A stretch of 64,000 bases of DNA, from positions 101,299-165,298 of the forward strand of contig NZ_KB902235.1 of NCBI RefSeq assembly GCF_000379425.1, written 5' to 3'. The stretch comes from Corynebacterium lubricantis DSM 45231 (GTDB lineage: Bacteria > Actinomycetota > Actinomycetes > Mycobacteriales > Mycobacteriaceae). Shown in pieces: positions 27,021-35,832 of the stretch (the stretch's first letter is position 1; each line of letters starts with the position of its first letter). The position numbers were made by a program, and so were the translations under genes. The notes under the pieces were generated by a model, which was not told where the DNA came from, did not search any database, and worked only from the letters and a program-made list of their open reading frames with translations.

Positions 27021-27220
27021 AGAACCTTGTTGAAAACAAGATGCTCGCGGGCATCGTGATCGGTGTAGTCATCGCCTTCTCCATCATTCTCGGCGGATGG
27101 GCCGGACCCTTGTGGGTCCTGCTCTTCGGCGCAATCGGTGGCATCGTGGGAGCTCAGCTTGATGGGAAGCTAGATCTCGCTGAGGCGATCAGTACCTTGT
27201 CGGGTAAAGGTCGCAGTTAA
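27017..27220 (+). CDS. DUF2273-like small membrane protein
   Basis: A 67-residue protein with two hydrophobic segments (about residues 9-25 and 27-47) joined by a Gly-Trp turn (GGWAGPLWVLLFGAIGGIVGA), followed by an amphipathic helix. DUF2273 proteins accompany asp23/amaP genes in Gram-positive bacteria, probably as part of the same membrane complex. It is coupled to its neighbours by ATGA and TAATG overlaps. Confidence 0.75.
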   Translation: MKNLVENKMLAGIVIGVVIAFSIILGGWAGPLWVLLFGAIGGIVGAQLDGKLDLAEAISTLSGKGRS

Positions 27221-28002
27221 TGTCGTCTCAGCCCTTCAAGATCAGTGAGCGAGTATTTGAAAAGATCGCCACTGTAGCCACCAACTCTGTCCCCGGAGCG
27301 GTGAAGCAGGATGCAAAGTTGGCGGGTCTCGCCGGTCGTAGCCTGCCCCGTTTCGTTGCGACGATTGATCGTCAGGCGCATGCGGTGCACTTCGATGCCG
27401 AGTTAGCTATTGCCTTCCCCTCTCCTGCCCGGGCCGTGGTGCAGGAAATTCGGGAGTCCATCGCAGCTCGGGTGGAATCGTTTACGAGCTTTAAGGTTGC
27501 ACGGATCAACGTGACCATCGCTTCGTTTGTCTCCGACGCGACTGGTCCACGCGTGACCCGAGAAGACCTGCGCTGGCACCAAACCGGCATCGATGCCCGA
27601 AGCATTATTTTGCCGACCTTCCACGTCGAGTACCCCATTGTGCAGCGACGGGCTGCGCTAGCTCCGATTACCGTCAATCGGAATGAGGCCATCTCACATG
27701 TCGAATGCCCTCCCCGGATCCCAGTTCAGACTGACGGATTTTTGGACACGGTCGAACGGATCCAGCTTCGGCCGGTCAGCACACCCCCGCCCATGAGAGT
27801 TACCACTCCCCCGCCTGTGGAGCCACAGGGTCTGAACCAGATCACTGTCGCTCCAATGCAGCCACTGAGGCAGGTCTCTGCTCCTGAATTTCCAGAGCGG
27901 AAAGTCTCAGTGGTTCCTTTTCAGGCACCACGAAGGATTAGCGCGCCGCAGCCGATCAGTTTGAAACCCATCACGATTCACCCGTTTGGAGGAACCCAAT
28001 GA
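27220..28002 (+). CDS. Asp23-like protein with Pro-rich C-terminal tail
   Basis: A 260-residue soluble protein. Residues 1-125 resemble an Asp23 fold (FKISERVFEKIATVATNSVPG, abridged; ARAVVQEIRESIAARVESFTSFKVARINVTIASF). The second half is Pro/Val/Arg-rich with a recurring pattern of hydrophobic-x-V-x-P (TPPPMRVTTPPPVEPQ, ITVAPMQPLRQVSAPEF, VSVVPFQAPRRISAPQ), suggesting an extended tail. The third Asp23-type protein of the operon. No enzymatic motif. Confidence 0.6.
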   Translation: MSSQPFKISERVFEKIATVATNSVPGAVKQDAKLAGLAGRSLPRFVATIDRQAHAVHFDAELAIAFPSPARAVVQEIRESIAARVESFTSFKVARINVTIASFVSDATGPRVTREDLRWHQTGIDARSIILPTFHVEYPIVQRRAALAPITVNRNEAISHVECPPRIPVQTDGFLDTVERIQLRPVSTPPPMRVTTPPPVEPQGLNQITVAPMQPLRQVSAPEFPERKVSVVPFQAPRRISAPQPISLKPITIHPFGGTQ

Positions 28003-28556
28003 GCGCCGACAAACAACCAGGCTATGGTCAGGAACCGCGGGCGCACCCGCGAGCTCGCTCCCTCACCTTGGTCATAGGCGTGGTTCTCCTCGTGCTGGCA
28101 GGCATAATGATCCGCGATGTCTGGGTCTTGGTGGACGGACAAAATCCCGCCGACGGCTGGCTGGTAGCACCACTTACTTTCCTCGAGGGCTACAACATCA
28201 CGCTTGGTGGCGCGGCCATCGGCATCCTCATTGCACTGGTCGGGTTGTGGGTGATTATTGCCGCTCTGCGCCCTAGAATGCACACCCATGTGAAAGTCTC
28301 GTCCACGGCGTCGATTTGGATGCGGCCCGTAGACATCGCGCGCAAGTCCACCGCCACGATGCAGCAGGAGTTCGGCTCCGATGATGTGCGCTCTCGCGCT
28401 GATCGTAAGCGTCTCAGCGTCGAAGTGGGCAGCGATGAAGCCGAGTCACTGAGCGAAGAGACCATTAAGGATGCTCTGCGTCCTGAACTGACGTTGCTCG
28501 ACCCCACACCCAAGGTCAAAGTGACAGTTCTTCCTCCCGCCGCGAAGGAGTTCTGA
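27999..28556 (+). CDS. DUF6286-type two-pass membrane protein
   Basis: A 185-residue protein with two membrane segments (about residues 23-45 and 65-90) separated by an extracytoplasmic loop (GQNPADGWLVAPLTFLEGYN), then a cytosolic alpha/beta domain containing VSSTASIWMRPVDIARKS and LSVEVGSDEAES. The architecture is AmaP-like. It overlaps the previous gene by four bases (ATGA) and the next by one (TGATG). Confidence 0.6.
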   Translation: MSADKQPGYGQEPRAHPRARSLTLVIGVVLLVLAGIMIRDVWVLVDGQNPADGWLVAPLTFLEGYNITLGGAAIGILIALVGLWVIIAALRPRMHTHVKVSSTASIWMRPVDIARKSTATMQQEFGSDDVRSRADRKRLSVEVGSDEAESLSEETIKDALRPELTLLDPTPKVKVTVLPPAAKEF

Positions 28557-29110
28557 TGACTCACAAACTTTCGTTCTTTGACCGTCTCGCAGCGCTGATT
28601 GCGGGTTTGTTGCTTGTCGTCGGAGGCTTGATTCCCGTTGGGTTCTACTTCGAAATCCCGTATGTCAGCCCGTGGCTCCGATCTCTCGACTTCCAGCCGG
28701 TCCTCCAGTTGCACCAACAGTCGTGGTACGTCTGGGCCCTGGGCATCATCGCTTTCGTCCTCGTAGTGGTCGGCGGTTCAATGCTGGCGACGAACCTGCG
28801 CGGGCGGGGTTTTTCCCGCCGAGATACAGGTGACGAGGAAACCGGAAAGACGACGCTGCACATCGGCCGCTTGGCTGGTGCCATCGGCGATCACATGAAG
28901 GAGTCAGAGCCGGTCACTGGCGTTGATTCCAGCGTGTCCATGGTCAAGCAGCGCCCGACCATCACTTTTACCGTGCATGCGGACCCGCACGCGGATCTGC
29001 GCATGCTCGTCCATCTCATCGAAAACGTTGAGGCGGACTTTCGTGATGCCGTGGAGGATCTCGACATCGACACCGTCTACAAACTTCACCTCAACCGTGT
29101 CGATCCTTAA
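28556..29110 (+). CDS. AmaP-like alkaline-shock membrane anchor protein
   Basis: A 184-residue protein with an N-terminal membrane segment, a second one near residues 58-80 (WYVWALGIIAFVLVVVGGSML), and a cytosolic domain with VDSSVSMVKQRPTITFTVHADPHADL (abridged) and DLDIDTVYKLHLNRVDP. AmaP tethers Asp23 to the membrane. It is the last gene of the operon; its stop codon interlocks with the stop of the convergent gene through TTAA. Confidence 0.65.
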   Translation: MTHKLSFFDRLAALIAGLLLVVGGLIPVGFYFEIPYVSPWLRSLDFQPVLQLHQQSWYVWALGIIAFVLVVVGGSMLATNLRGRGFSRRDTGDEETGKTTLHIGRLAGAIGDHMKESEPVTGVDSSVSMVKQRPTITFTVHADPHADLRMLVHLIENVEADFRDAVEDLDIDTVYKLHLNRVDP

Positions 29111-29805
29111 AGCTCGATCAAAACCACTGAGTCCACGACACCCAGGGGTCGATGTCCCCCGCCGCTGGCGGGCAGATACGCGAACTCCTCGCCCGGAGTA
29201 CAAGAGACAATACGAGACCAGCTTAACGACGAGTAGTGCACCTCGCGCTGGCTGGATTCCCACACACCAAGTGTGTGCCCGATAATCATGCGGGTGCCGT
29301 CACGGAAATGCACCAGCCACATCGCATTGCTGATGTCGGCTCGCTCGAGGCCGTGCAGGCCGGGTGCCTCGCCCACATCCAGCCTGGTGATCAGGCTGAC
29401 TACACCGTAGCGGTGGTCAATGCCTTCGAGGTCGGTAATCACTAGAGGTCGCCCAGGTCCTGTGGGACGGAGTTTCTCATAGGCCCACAACGCAGGTTGG
29501 CTTTTCCTGCTGCGCGCTGCCCGAACGACGACGTGCTCAGGCGCAACTGTAATTGACATGGCGGGTTCCACGGTGGTGACTAAGAAGGTGCCCTCGGAGG
29601 TGCCTGTACTGCTGAGCGGGAGGCTTGCCGGGTGGAGCAGATGCTCGTCGTCAAGCATCTTGATCAGCTCTTCGTCTGTGGTCCCCCACCCCACGCCGCG
29701 ATTGGCCAGCACGCCGAAGAGTGTTGCTAGCGGGAGTTCTGGTTGGCCCTCCCAGGTGCGACGCAACTGTTCGAGTACGCGGGGGATGCGTGTGGGGTCT
29801 TCCAT
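29107..29805 (-). CDS. Hypothetical protein convergent with the Asp23 operon
   Basis: A 232-residue soluble protein without a domain I recognise. Residues 1-65 are helical with RIPRVLEQLRRTWEGQPELPLATLFGVLANRGVGW (abridged), reminiscent of a small helix-turn-helix unit. The rest is beta-rich (SITVAPEHVVVRAARS, RPLVITDLEGIDHRYGVVSLI, YSSLSWSRIVSCTPGEEFAYL), ending VVDSVVLIEL. Start at ATG 29805 is preferred to one nine codons earlier. It is the last gene before the tuf terminator. Confidence 0.6.
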   Translation of the reverse strand: MEDPTRIPRVLEQLRRTWEGQPELPLATLFGVLANRGVGWGTTDEELIKMLDDEHLLHPASLPLSSTGTSEGTFLVTTVEPAMSITVAPEHVVVRAARSRKSQPALWAYEKLRPTGPGRPLVITDLEGIDHRYGVVSLITRLDVGEAPGLHGLERADISNAMWLVHFRDGTRMIIGHTLGVWESSQREVHYSSLSWSRIVSCTPGEEFAYLPASGGGHRPLGVVDSVVLIEL

Positions 29806-29830
29806 AAGGTGAAATTCTATCTGGAGACGC

Positions 29831-29872
29831 AAAATCGCCGCCTCCCCGGGGTGAACCGGGAAGACGGCGATT
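29831..29872 (-). terminator. Terminator of tuf
   Basis: On the minus strand an 8-bp outer stem (AATCGCCG / CGGCGATT, 29833-29840 with 29865-29872) plus an inner CCCGG pairing, followed by TTTTGCG. It lies 33 nt downstream of the tuf stop. Confidence 0.8.
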
Positions 29873-29905
29873 AAGAGGTGCTAGCAAGCTAGCGCGCTAG
29901 TTGGA

Positions 29906-31096
29906 TCACTCAATGATCTTGGTAACGCGGCCTGCACCAACGGTACGGGAGCCCTCGCGGATAGCGAAGCGCAGGCCCTCGTCCATAGCAACTGGCTGGA
30001 TGAGCTCGACGCTCATGTCAACGTTGTCGCCTGGCATAACCATCTCGGTGCCCTCTGGCAGCTTCACAACGCCGGTCACGTCAGTGGTACGGAAGTAGAA
30101 CTGAGGACGGTAGTTGTCGAAGAATGGGGTGTGGCGGCCGCCCTCGTCCTTGGACAGGACGTAGACGGAGCCCTCGAACTTGGTGTGAGGGGTGTAAGCG
30201 CCTGGCTTGATGATGACCTGGCCACGCTCAACGTCCTCGCGCTTCACGCCGCGGAGCAGCAGTGCAGCGTTGTCGCCAGCCTCAGCGGTGTCGAGAAGCT
30301 TGTTGAACATCTCGATGGAGGTGACGGTGGTGGTGACTGGCTTTTCCTTGATGCCGATGATCTCGACGTCGTCGTTCAGCTTCAGGACGCCACGCTCAAC
30401 ACGGCCGGTAACAACGGTACCGCGGCCGGAAATGGTGAAGATGTCCTCGACTGGCATCAGGAAGTCGCGGTCGGTCTCGCGAACTGGGTCTGGGATGGAA
30501 TCATCACAAGCCTGCATGAGCTCAACGATGGAGTCAACCCACTTCTCTTCGCCCTCAAGAGCCTTCAGAGCGGAGATCTGGATGATTGGAGCCTCTTCGT
30601 CGTAATCCTGCTCTGCGAGCAGCTCACGCACCTCCATCTCAACGAGCTCGATGATTTCCTCATCGTCAACCATGTCGCACTTGTTCAGTGCAACGAGGAT
30701 GTAAGGAACGCCAACCTGGCGAGCCAGCAGCACGTGCTCACGGGTCTGTGGCATAGGGCCGTCGGTTGCAGCAACAACAAGGATAGCGCCGTCCATCTGA
30801 GCAGCACCGGTGATCATGTTCTTGATGTAGTCGGCGTGGCCTGGAGCGTCAACGTGTGCGTAGTGGCGCTTAGGGGTGTTGTACTCCACGTGGGAGATGT
30901 TGATGGTAATACCACGCTCGCGCTCCTCAGGAGCCTTATCGATCGCGTCGAAAGCGAATGCTTCGTTCTCATCAGGGTACTTGTCAGCAAGAACCTTGGT
31001 GATTGCCGCGGTGGTGGTGGTCTTACCGTGGTCAACGTGACCAATGGTACCGATGTTAACGTGCGGCTTTGTACGCTCGAACTTAGCCTTTGCCAC
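29906..31096 (-). CDS. tuf: Elongation factor Tu
   Basis: A 396-residue GTPase that delivers aminoacyl-tRNA. G1 [10 protein letters not shown]2 RGITI, G3 DAPGH, G4 NKCD and G5 SALKAL are intact. The start is GTG at 31096, preceded by AGGAGG seven bases upstream. It stands 408 nt from fusA with its own promoter (31227-31255) and terminator, so it is probably also transcribed alone. Confidence 0.98.
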   Translation of the reverse strand: MAKAKFERTKPHVNIGTIGHVDHGKTTTTAAITKVLADKYPDENEAFAFDAIDKAPEERERGITINISHVEYNTPKRHYAHVDAPGHADYIKNMITGAAQMDGAILVVAATDGPMPQTREHVLLARQVGVPYILVALNKCDMVDDEEIIELVEMEVRELLAEQDYDEEAPIIQISALKALEGEEKWVDSIVELMQACDDSIPDPVRETDRDFLMPVEDIFTISGRGTVVTGRVERGVLKLNDDVEIIGIKEKPVTTTVTSIEMFNKLLDTAEAGDNAALLLRGVKREDVERGQVIIKPGAYTPHTKFEGSVYVLSKDEGGRHTPFFDNYRPQFYFRTTDVTGVVKLPEGTEMVMPGDNVDMSVELIQPVAMDEGLRFAIREGSRTVGAGRVTKIIE

Positions 31097-31504
31097 TGTA
31101 TGTCCTCCTGGACTTCATTGTGACTACGACTCTCGCAGCCACGGGGTTTACAGATGCCTTGCCAGCACGCCCTTATGGTTTGAGGGCGAACCAACTACAG
31201 CCATTTCACAATGTGCCAGTTACATGATCCTAGATTTCTCAAGGCCGTTTTTCAAACCACAGCCACCTTGTGAGCGGTTGTGATATCGGCCGATCCGGAA
31301 ACCGAACCAACCTAGAGGGTAACGGCCGGCTCAAACACCACATCAAACGGGGTGGTGTTTCAGCCCGACCGCTACGCCGCCAGGGCGGGTAATGTTGATC
31401 ACCTTCTTAAAGCCACTGGCATAGCTTCAAGCAGTTTGTATCCAGCGAACAACAATCCCCTTGATTTTACCGCCCGCATAAGCAGGCGGTGCAATCAGCT
31501 CCGA
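31097..31504 (-). other. fusA-tuf intergenic region with hairpins
   Basis: 408 nt containing two hairpins: CCGCCCGC/GCAGGCGG at 31470-31489 (8 bp, loop ATAA) 15 nt after the fusA stop, and AAACACCAC/GTGGTGTTT at 31333-31360 (9 bp). Neither has a clean U-tract, so they may be weak terminators or processing sites. The tuf promoter lies at 31227-31255. No ORF is supported here. Confidence 0.5.
31227..31255 (-). promoter_or_regulatory. Promoter of tuf
   Basis: On the minus strand TTGAAA (31250-31255), 17 nt, TAGGAT (31227-31232). Both boxes fit the corynebacterial housekeeping pattern. It would give a leader of about 125 nt. Confidence 0.65.
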
Positions 31505-33628
31505 CTAGTTGCCGTTGCGCTCGTCGATGATCTCCTGGGAGACGCTCGACGGAACTTCACCGTAGGAGTCGAAGACCATGCTGTAGTTAGCGCGGCCCTG
31601 GGTACGGGAACGCAGGTCGCCCACGTAGCCGAACATTTCGGACAGTGGCACAGTAGCCTTGACGACCTTAGCGCCGGAACGGTCTTCCATTGCGCCAACC
31701 TGGCCACGACGGGAGTTCAGGTCGCCGATGACGTCGCCCATGTACTCCTCAGGAGTAACAACCTCGACGGCCATCAGTGGCTCGAGAAGGACTGGCTTTG
31801 CCTTAGCCATAGCTTCCTTCAGAACCTGGGAACCAGCCATCTTGAAGGCCATTTCCGAGGAGTCAACGTCGTGGTAAGCGCCGTCTTCCAGCGTTGCCTT
31901 GATGTTGACCAGTGGGTAGCCAGCGAGGTAGCCGTACTGCATTGCATCCTGGATACCAGCATCCACGGAAGGAATGTACTCACGTGGGACGCGACCACCG
32001 GTGACGGCGTTCTCGAACTTGTAAGTTGCGGACTCACCCTCTTCCAGAGTCTCTGGATCTGGGTTGTAAGGCTCGATGGTGACGACAACCTTTGCGAACT
32101 GACCAGAACCACCGGTCTGCTTCTTGTGGGTGTAGTCCAGGCTCTCGACCTTCTTGCGAATGGTCTCGCGGTAAGCAACCTGAGGCGAACCAATGTTTGC
32201 CTCGACCTTGAACTCGCGCTTCATGCGGTCAACCAGGACGTCCAAGTGGAGCTCGCCCATGCCGCCGATAACGGTCTGGCCGGACTCGTCGTCCAGGTGA
32301 ACGGTGAAGGTTGGGTCCTCTTCAGCAAGCTTCTGAATAGCAACGCCGAGCTTCTCCTGGTCAGCCTTGGTCTTTGGCTCAATAGCAACCTGGATAACTG
32401 GATCCGGGAAGTCCATGGACTCAAGGATGATTGGGTTTGCAGGGTCACACAGGGTGTCACCGGTGGTGGTGTTCTTCAGGCCGATGAAGGCGTAGATGTT
32501 ACCAGCGTCTGCGTGCTCAACAGGGTTCTCCTTGTTGGCGTGCATTTGGAACAACTTACCAACGCGCTCCTTGGAGTTCTTGGTGGAGTTGAGCATCTGC
32601 TCGCCTGGGTGTGCCTGGCCGGAGTACACGCGAACGTAGGTGAGCTTACCGAAGAATGGGTGCACAGCGATCTTGAATGCAAGTGCGGAGAAAGGCTCTT
32701 CGATGGAAGGCTTACGGGTCAGTTCCTGGGTCTCGTCGTTCATTGCAACGCCGTGAACTTCGCCGATGTCCAGTGGGTTAGGCAGGAAGTCAACGACTGC
32801 GTCGAGCAGTGGCTGGATACCCTTGTTGCGGTATGCGGTACCACAGTAGACAGGGTAGATCTCAGAGTTAACGACCATCTTGCGGATAGCTGCCTTCAGC
32901 TCCTCGAGGGAGATCTCCTCGCCACCGAAGTACTTTTCCATGAGTGCTTCGTCAGACTCTGCAACGGTCTCGACGAGCTTCTCGCGGTACTCTGCAGCGC
33001 GCTCCTGCAGGTCTGCTGGGATTTCCTCAACAGTTGCTTCTGCACCGACCTCGACCTTGCCGCGCCAGGTCAGAGCCTTCATCTCAAGCAGGTCAACAAC
33101 GCCGTCGAAGTCATCTTCGGCACCGATTGGCAGCTGCATAACGAGTGGCTTTGCACCAAGACGGTCTTCAATGGTTCCAACGGTGTAGTAGAAGTCTGCA
33201 CCGAGCTTATCCATCTTGTTCACGAAGCAGATACGTGGAACGTCGTACTTTGCAGCCTGACGCCACACCTGCTCGGACTGTGGCTCCACGCCTTCCTTGC
33301 CGTCGAAGACAGCAACTGCACCGTCGAGGACGCGCAGGGAACGCTCAACCTCAACGGTGAAGTCAACGTGGCCCGGGGTGTCGATGATGTTGATCTGGTT
33401 GTTGTTCCAGAAACAGGTCACAGCAGCGGAGGTAATGGTGATACCGCGCTCCTGCTCCTGCTCCATCCAGTCAGTCGTAGCGCCACCGTCGTGGGTCTCG
33501 CCCACCTTACGGTTGATGCCCGTGTAAAACAGGATACGCTCGGTCGTGGTGGTCTTACCGGCATCGATGTGAGCCATGATGCCGATGTTGCGGACCTTGT
33601 GTAGGTCCTTAAGCACTTCTTGTGCCAC
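31505..33628 (-). CDS. fusA: Elongation factor G
   Basis: A 707-residue translocase GTPase. G1 [24 protein letters not shown] and NKMDK are intact, followed by domains II-V, ending [20 protein letters not shown] at 33628 ([16 protein letters not shown]) is chosen because it gives the conserved N-terminus behind GGGGTAAGACT; the ATG at 33673 adds 15 unsupported residues. It lies 266 nt downstream of rpsG, so an internal promoter is likely. Confidence 0.97.
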   Translation of the reverse strand: MAQEVLKDLHKVRNIGIMAHIDAGKTTTTERILFYTGINRKVGETHDGGATTDWMEQEQERGITITSAAVTCFWNNNQINIIDTPGHVDFTVEVERSLRVLDGAVAVFDGKEGVEPQSEQVWRQAAKYDVPRICFVNKMDKLGADFYYTVGTIEDRLGAKPLVMQLPIGAEDDFDGVVDLLEMKALTWRGKVEVGAEATVEEIPADLQERAAEYREKLVETVAESDEALMEKYFGGEEISLEELKAAIRKMVVNSEIYPVYCGTAYRNKGIQPLLDAVVDFLPNPLDIGEVHGVAMNDETQELTRKPSIEEPFSALAFKIAVHPFFGKLTYVRVYSGQAHPGEQMLNSTKNSKERVGKLFQMHANKENPVEHADAGNIYAFIGLKNTTTGDTLCDPANPIILESMDFPDPVIQVAIEPKTKADQEKLGVAIQKLAEEDPTFTVHLDDESGQTVIGGMGELHLDVLVDRMKREFKVEANIGSPQVAYRETIRKKVESLDYTHKKQTGGSGQFAKVVVTIEPYNPDPETLEEGESATYKFENAVTGGRVPREYIPSVDAGIQDAMQYGYLAGYPLVNIKATLEDGAYHDVDSSEMAFKMAGSQVLKEAMAKAKPVLLEPLMAVEVVTPEEYMGDVIGDLNSRRGQVGAMEDRSGAKVVKATVPLSEMFGYVGDLRSRTQGRANYSMVFDSYGEVPSSVSQEIIDERNGN

Positions 33629-33894
33629 AGTCTTACCCCAACTTAAGTAGTCGTGGACGTCGTGGATGGTCACCAGCGGACGCCGAAAGTGGATAGTTCT
33701 CGATCAATTCTGCCACTATTTATCCTCATTGGCAGTATGAGCGGGGGTAAAGAGAGATCTCTTACCATATTCCCAGTACACAAGAGCCCGATCGCCCAGT
33801 AATCTAGGCGCGCTTTGTGAAATGATATTCAATTCACGAAGGTGCTAGTTGCCGGTCGGTCGGGCTCATGTAGTTCGTCATCGATACAGCTGAA

Positions 33895-34362
33895 TTACCA
33901 GCGGTAGTGAGCGAATGCACGGTTGGCTTCTGCCATCTTGTGCATGTCCTCGCGACGCTTGACGGAAGCGCCAAGGCCGTTGGAAGCATCGAGAATCTCG
34001 TTTGCGAGACGGTCGATCATGGTGTTCTCGCGACGCTGGCGAGTGAACATGACCATCCAACGCAGTGCGAGGGTGTTGGAACGGCCTGGGCGAACCTCAA
34101 CAGGAACCTGGTAGGTTGCGCCACCAACACGGCGGGAGCGAACCTCGAGGTCTGGGCGGATGTTGCCGAGTGCCTTTTCCAGGGTACCCACCGGGTCGGT
34201 GCCGGTCTTTTCGCGGCACTTCTCGAGTGCGCCATAGACGATGCGCTCTGCGGTGGACTTCTTGCCATCCTGCAGAACCTTGTTTACGAGCTGGGTAACC
34301 AGTTCGGACTGGTATACGGGGTCCTTAACGATAGGACGCTTTGGAGCAGCATTCTTACGCAT
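33895..34362 (-). CDS. rpsG: 30S ribosomal protein S7
   Basis: A 155-residue protein starting [17 protein letters not shown]. It nucleates folding of the 30S head and in E. coli represses the str operon. The [15 protein letters not shown] motif and the C-terminal [10 protein letters not shown] are complete. It follows rpsL by 3 nt. Confidence 0.97.
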   Translation of the reverse strand: MRKNAAPKRPIVKDPVYQSELVTQLVNKVLQDGKKSTAERIVYGALEKCREKTGTDPVGTLEKALGNIRPDLEVRSRRVGGATYQVPVEVRPGRSNTLALRWMVMFTRQRRENTMIDRLANEILDASNGLGASVKRREDMHKMAEANRAFAHYRW

Positions 34363-34365
34363 TGA

Positions 34366-34737
34366 TTACTGTCCCTTCTTTGCGCCGTAGCGGGAACGAG
34401 CCTGCTTACGGTCCTTAACGCCCTGGGTATCCAGTGCGCCGCGGATAATCTTGTAACGAACACCAGGAAGGTCCTTCACACGACCACCACGAACGAGCAC
34501 CATGGAGTGCTCCTGGAGGTTGTGGCCCTCACCTGGGATGTATGCGGAAACCTCGATGCCGGAGGTAAGGCGCACACGGGCAACCTTACGCAGAGCGGAG
34601 TTAGGCTTCTTAGGAGTGGTGGTGTACACGCGGGTGCACACGCCACGACGCTGTGGGGAACCCTTCAAAGCTGCAGTTGCAACCTTGCGGCTCTTGTCGT
34701 GGCGGCCCTTGCGGACCAGCTGCTGAATAGTTGGCAT
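34366..34737 (-). CDS. rpsL: 30S ribosomal protein S12
   Basis: A 123-residue decoding-centre protein starting [15 protein letters not shown]. Both loops where streptomycin resistance usually arises show the wild-type lysines ([10 protein letters not shown] and [11 protein letters not shown]), so no S12-based resistance is predicted. It is the first gene of the str group. Confidence 0.98.
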   Translation of the reverse strand: MPTIQQLVRKGRHDKSRKVATAALKGSPQRRGVCTRVYTTTPKKPNSALRKVARVRLTSGIEVSAYIPGEGHNLQEHSMVLVRGGRVKDLPGVRYKIIRGALDTQGVKDRKQARSRYGAKKGQ

Positions 34738-35053
34738 GAACCGTCTTTCTATCTATCTGATCGGTTTCCGGCCGGGAAAACCGACCGATTAAATTGAAAA
34801 GCTTGGGTTGTACTTTCAAGCTCCGATTCCCAATTTCTCATCTGTCTCAAAACAGGTGAAAGCCAGTCAGCCGCTCTCGCTGGCCTACTGGGCAAAATTG
34901 GGTCCCACCATCGAGACGTGGGATACCCGTGCAACGTTACTACACGGGGTCCTTAATCTAAAAATCCCTCAAATTCTTCGGTTGTTTTTACCAGGATCTG
35001 CTCGGTATATTTGCGTGCGTCAACCTATCGCTGTGGAAGGTAAAGTCGGATGT
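34738..35053. other. Divergent region between rpsL and DUF1707-LiaF-like gene
   Basis: 316 nt. The minus strand has a TTGAAA near 34815 with AT-rich TTTAAT 20 nt downstream, a possible but poorly spaced rpsL promoter. The plus strand has a good promoter at 34982-35011. The open frame that starts at 34808 on the plus strand is only an extension of the downstream gene. Confidence 0.45.
34982..35011 (+). promoter_or_regulatory. Promoter of the DUF1707/LiaF-like gene
   Basis: TTGTTT (34982-34987), 18 nt, TATATT (35006-35011). It predicts a transcript start near 35018, so the ATG at 35054 is the first one on the message and the longer reading from 34808 is excluded. Confidence 0.6.
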
Positions 35054-35731
35054 ATGACTGAGGCTGCCGAACCACACCTCCCACGCAAACGCGCCACCGA
35101 CGATGAACGCCAAAACGTTGCCGATATTTTGTCCGAGGCGATGTCCAACGGCCAATTGAACTATCAAGAATTCGACGACCGCTCGAAGCAAGCTTGGGCC
35201 ACCACCTACCGCGATGAGCTGGATGCCATAGTCATCGACCTCATTGATCCCAACACGCGCCCGAGCTTCAACGTGCCGGAACGCCCCCGGAGCCGCGAGG
35301 TCTTCATACCCAAGGCCGCACATGTCGCGCCTTCTGACGGGGGAACCAAGCGTTCACTCGGCTTACTGGGCGCGACTAGTTTGTCCGGCGACTGGCTCGT
35401 CGCCCGCAACCACGTCTCTATCGCGCTGATGGGCGGCAATTACGTTGACCTCCGCGAGGCCCGCTTCGCCGCCCAAGAGATCACCATTAGCGCCTGGGCT
35501 GTCATGGGCGGCATCCAGATCATTGTCCCCGAAAACGTACGCGTACTCTCAGAGGGCCATGGCTTCATAGGTGCCTTCGTGATCCGGGACGACGAGAACG
35601 TCTCCATCCCGGTCAGCGCCCTGCCGGCTGATGCCCCGGCCGTGCGCATCGTGGGGCTGGGCTTTATGGGCGCCGTCGATGTGGTCCGCGCCCCACTGGA
35701 TATAGACATCCAGGAAGAACTAGACAAGTAG
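35054..35731 (+). CDS. DUF1707 plus LiaF-like C-terminal domain protein
   Basis: A 225-residue protein with no membrane segment. The DUF1707 module is at residues about 12-65 (KRATDDERQNVADILSEAMSNGQL, abridged; NYQEFDDRSKQAW). A beta-helix-like C-terminal domain follows (LGATSLSGDWLVARN, VSIALMGGNYVDLREARFAAQEITISAWAVMGGIQIIVPENVRV, abridged), typical of the LiaF/DUF2154 cell-wall-stress family. Start ATG 35054 is set by the promoter at 34982-35011. It is a paralogue of the 4882 gene in its first module only. Confidence 0.8.
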   Translation: MTEAAEPHLPRKRATDDERQNVADILSEAMSNGQLNYQEFDDRSKQAWATTYRDELDAIVIDLIDPNTRPSFNVPERPRSREVFIPKAAHVAPSDGGTKRSLGLLGATSLSGDWLVARNHVSIALMGGNYVDLREARFAAQEITISAWAVMGGIQIIVPENVRVLSEGHGFIGAFVIRDDENVSIPVSALPADAPAVRIVGLGFMGAVDVVRAPLDIDIQEELDK

Positions 35732-35751
35732 CACCACCCCACCAAGACAAA

Positions 35752-35797
35752 CGCTTGCGGCCCCGCTCCCTCTCGTGAGGGTGCGGGGCCGCAAGCG
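35752..35797. terminator. Terminator between the DUF1707/LiaF gene and rpoC
   Basis: A perfect 15-bp GC-rich stem (35752-35766 with 35783-35797) extended inside by CCCTC/GAGGG. U-tracts are short on both sides, but its position between two convergent genes fits a shared terminator. Confidence 0.75.
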
Positions 35798-35832
35798 TAT
35801 TCAGCAGACCGTATTAGCCAGAGGCCTGCTTC

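Noticed and set aside
31352..33604. A 750-codon plus-strand frame opposite fusA (and a 330-codon one opposite tuf)
   Set aside because: Antisense shadows; strong codon bias in translation genes removes reverse stop codons.
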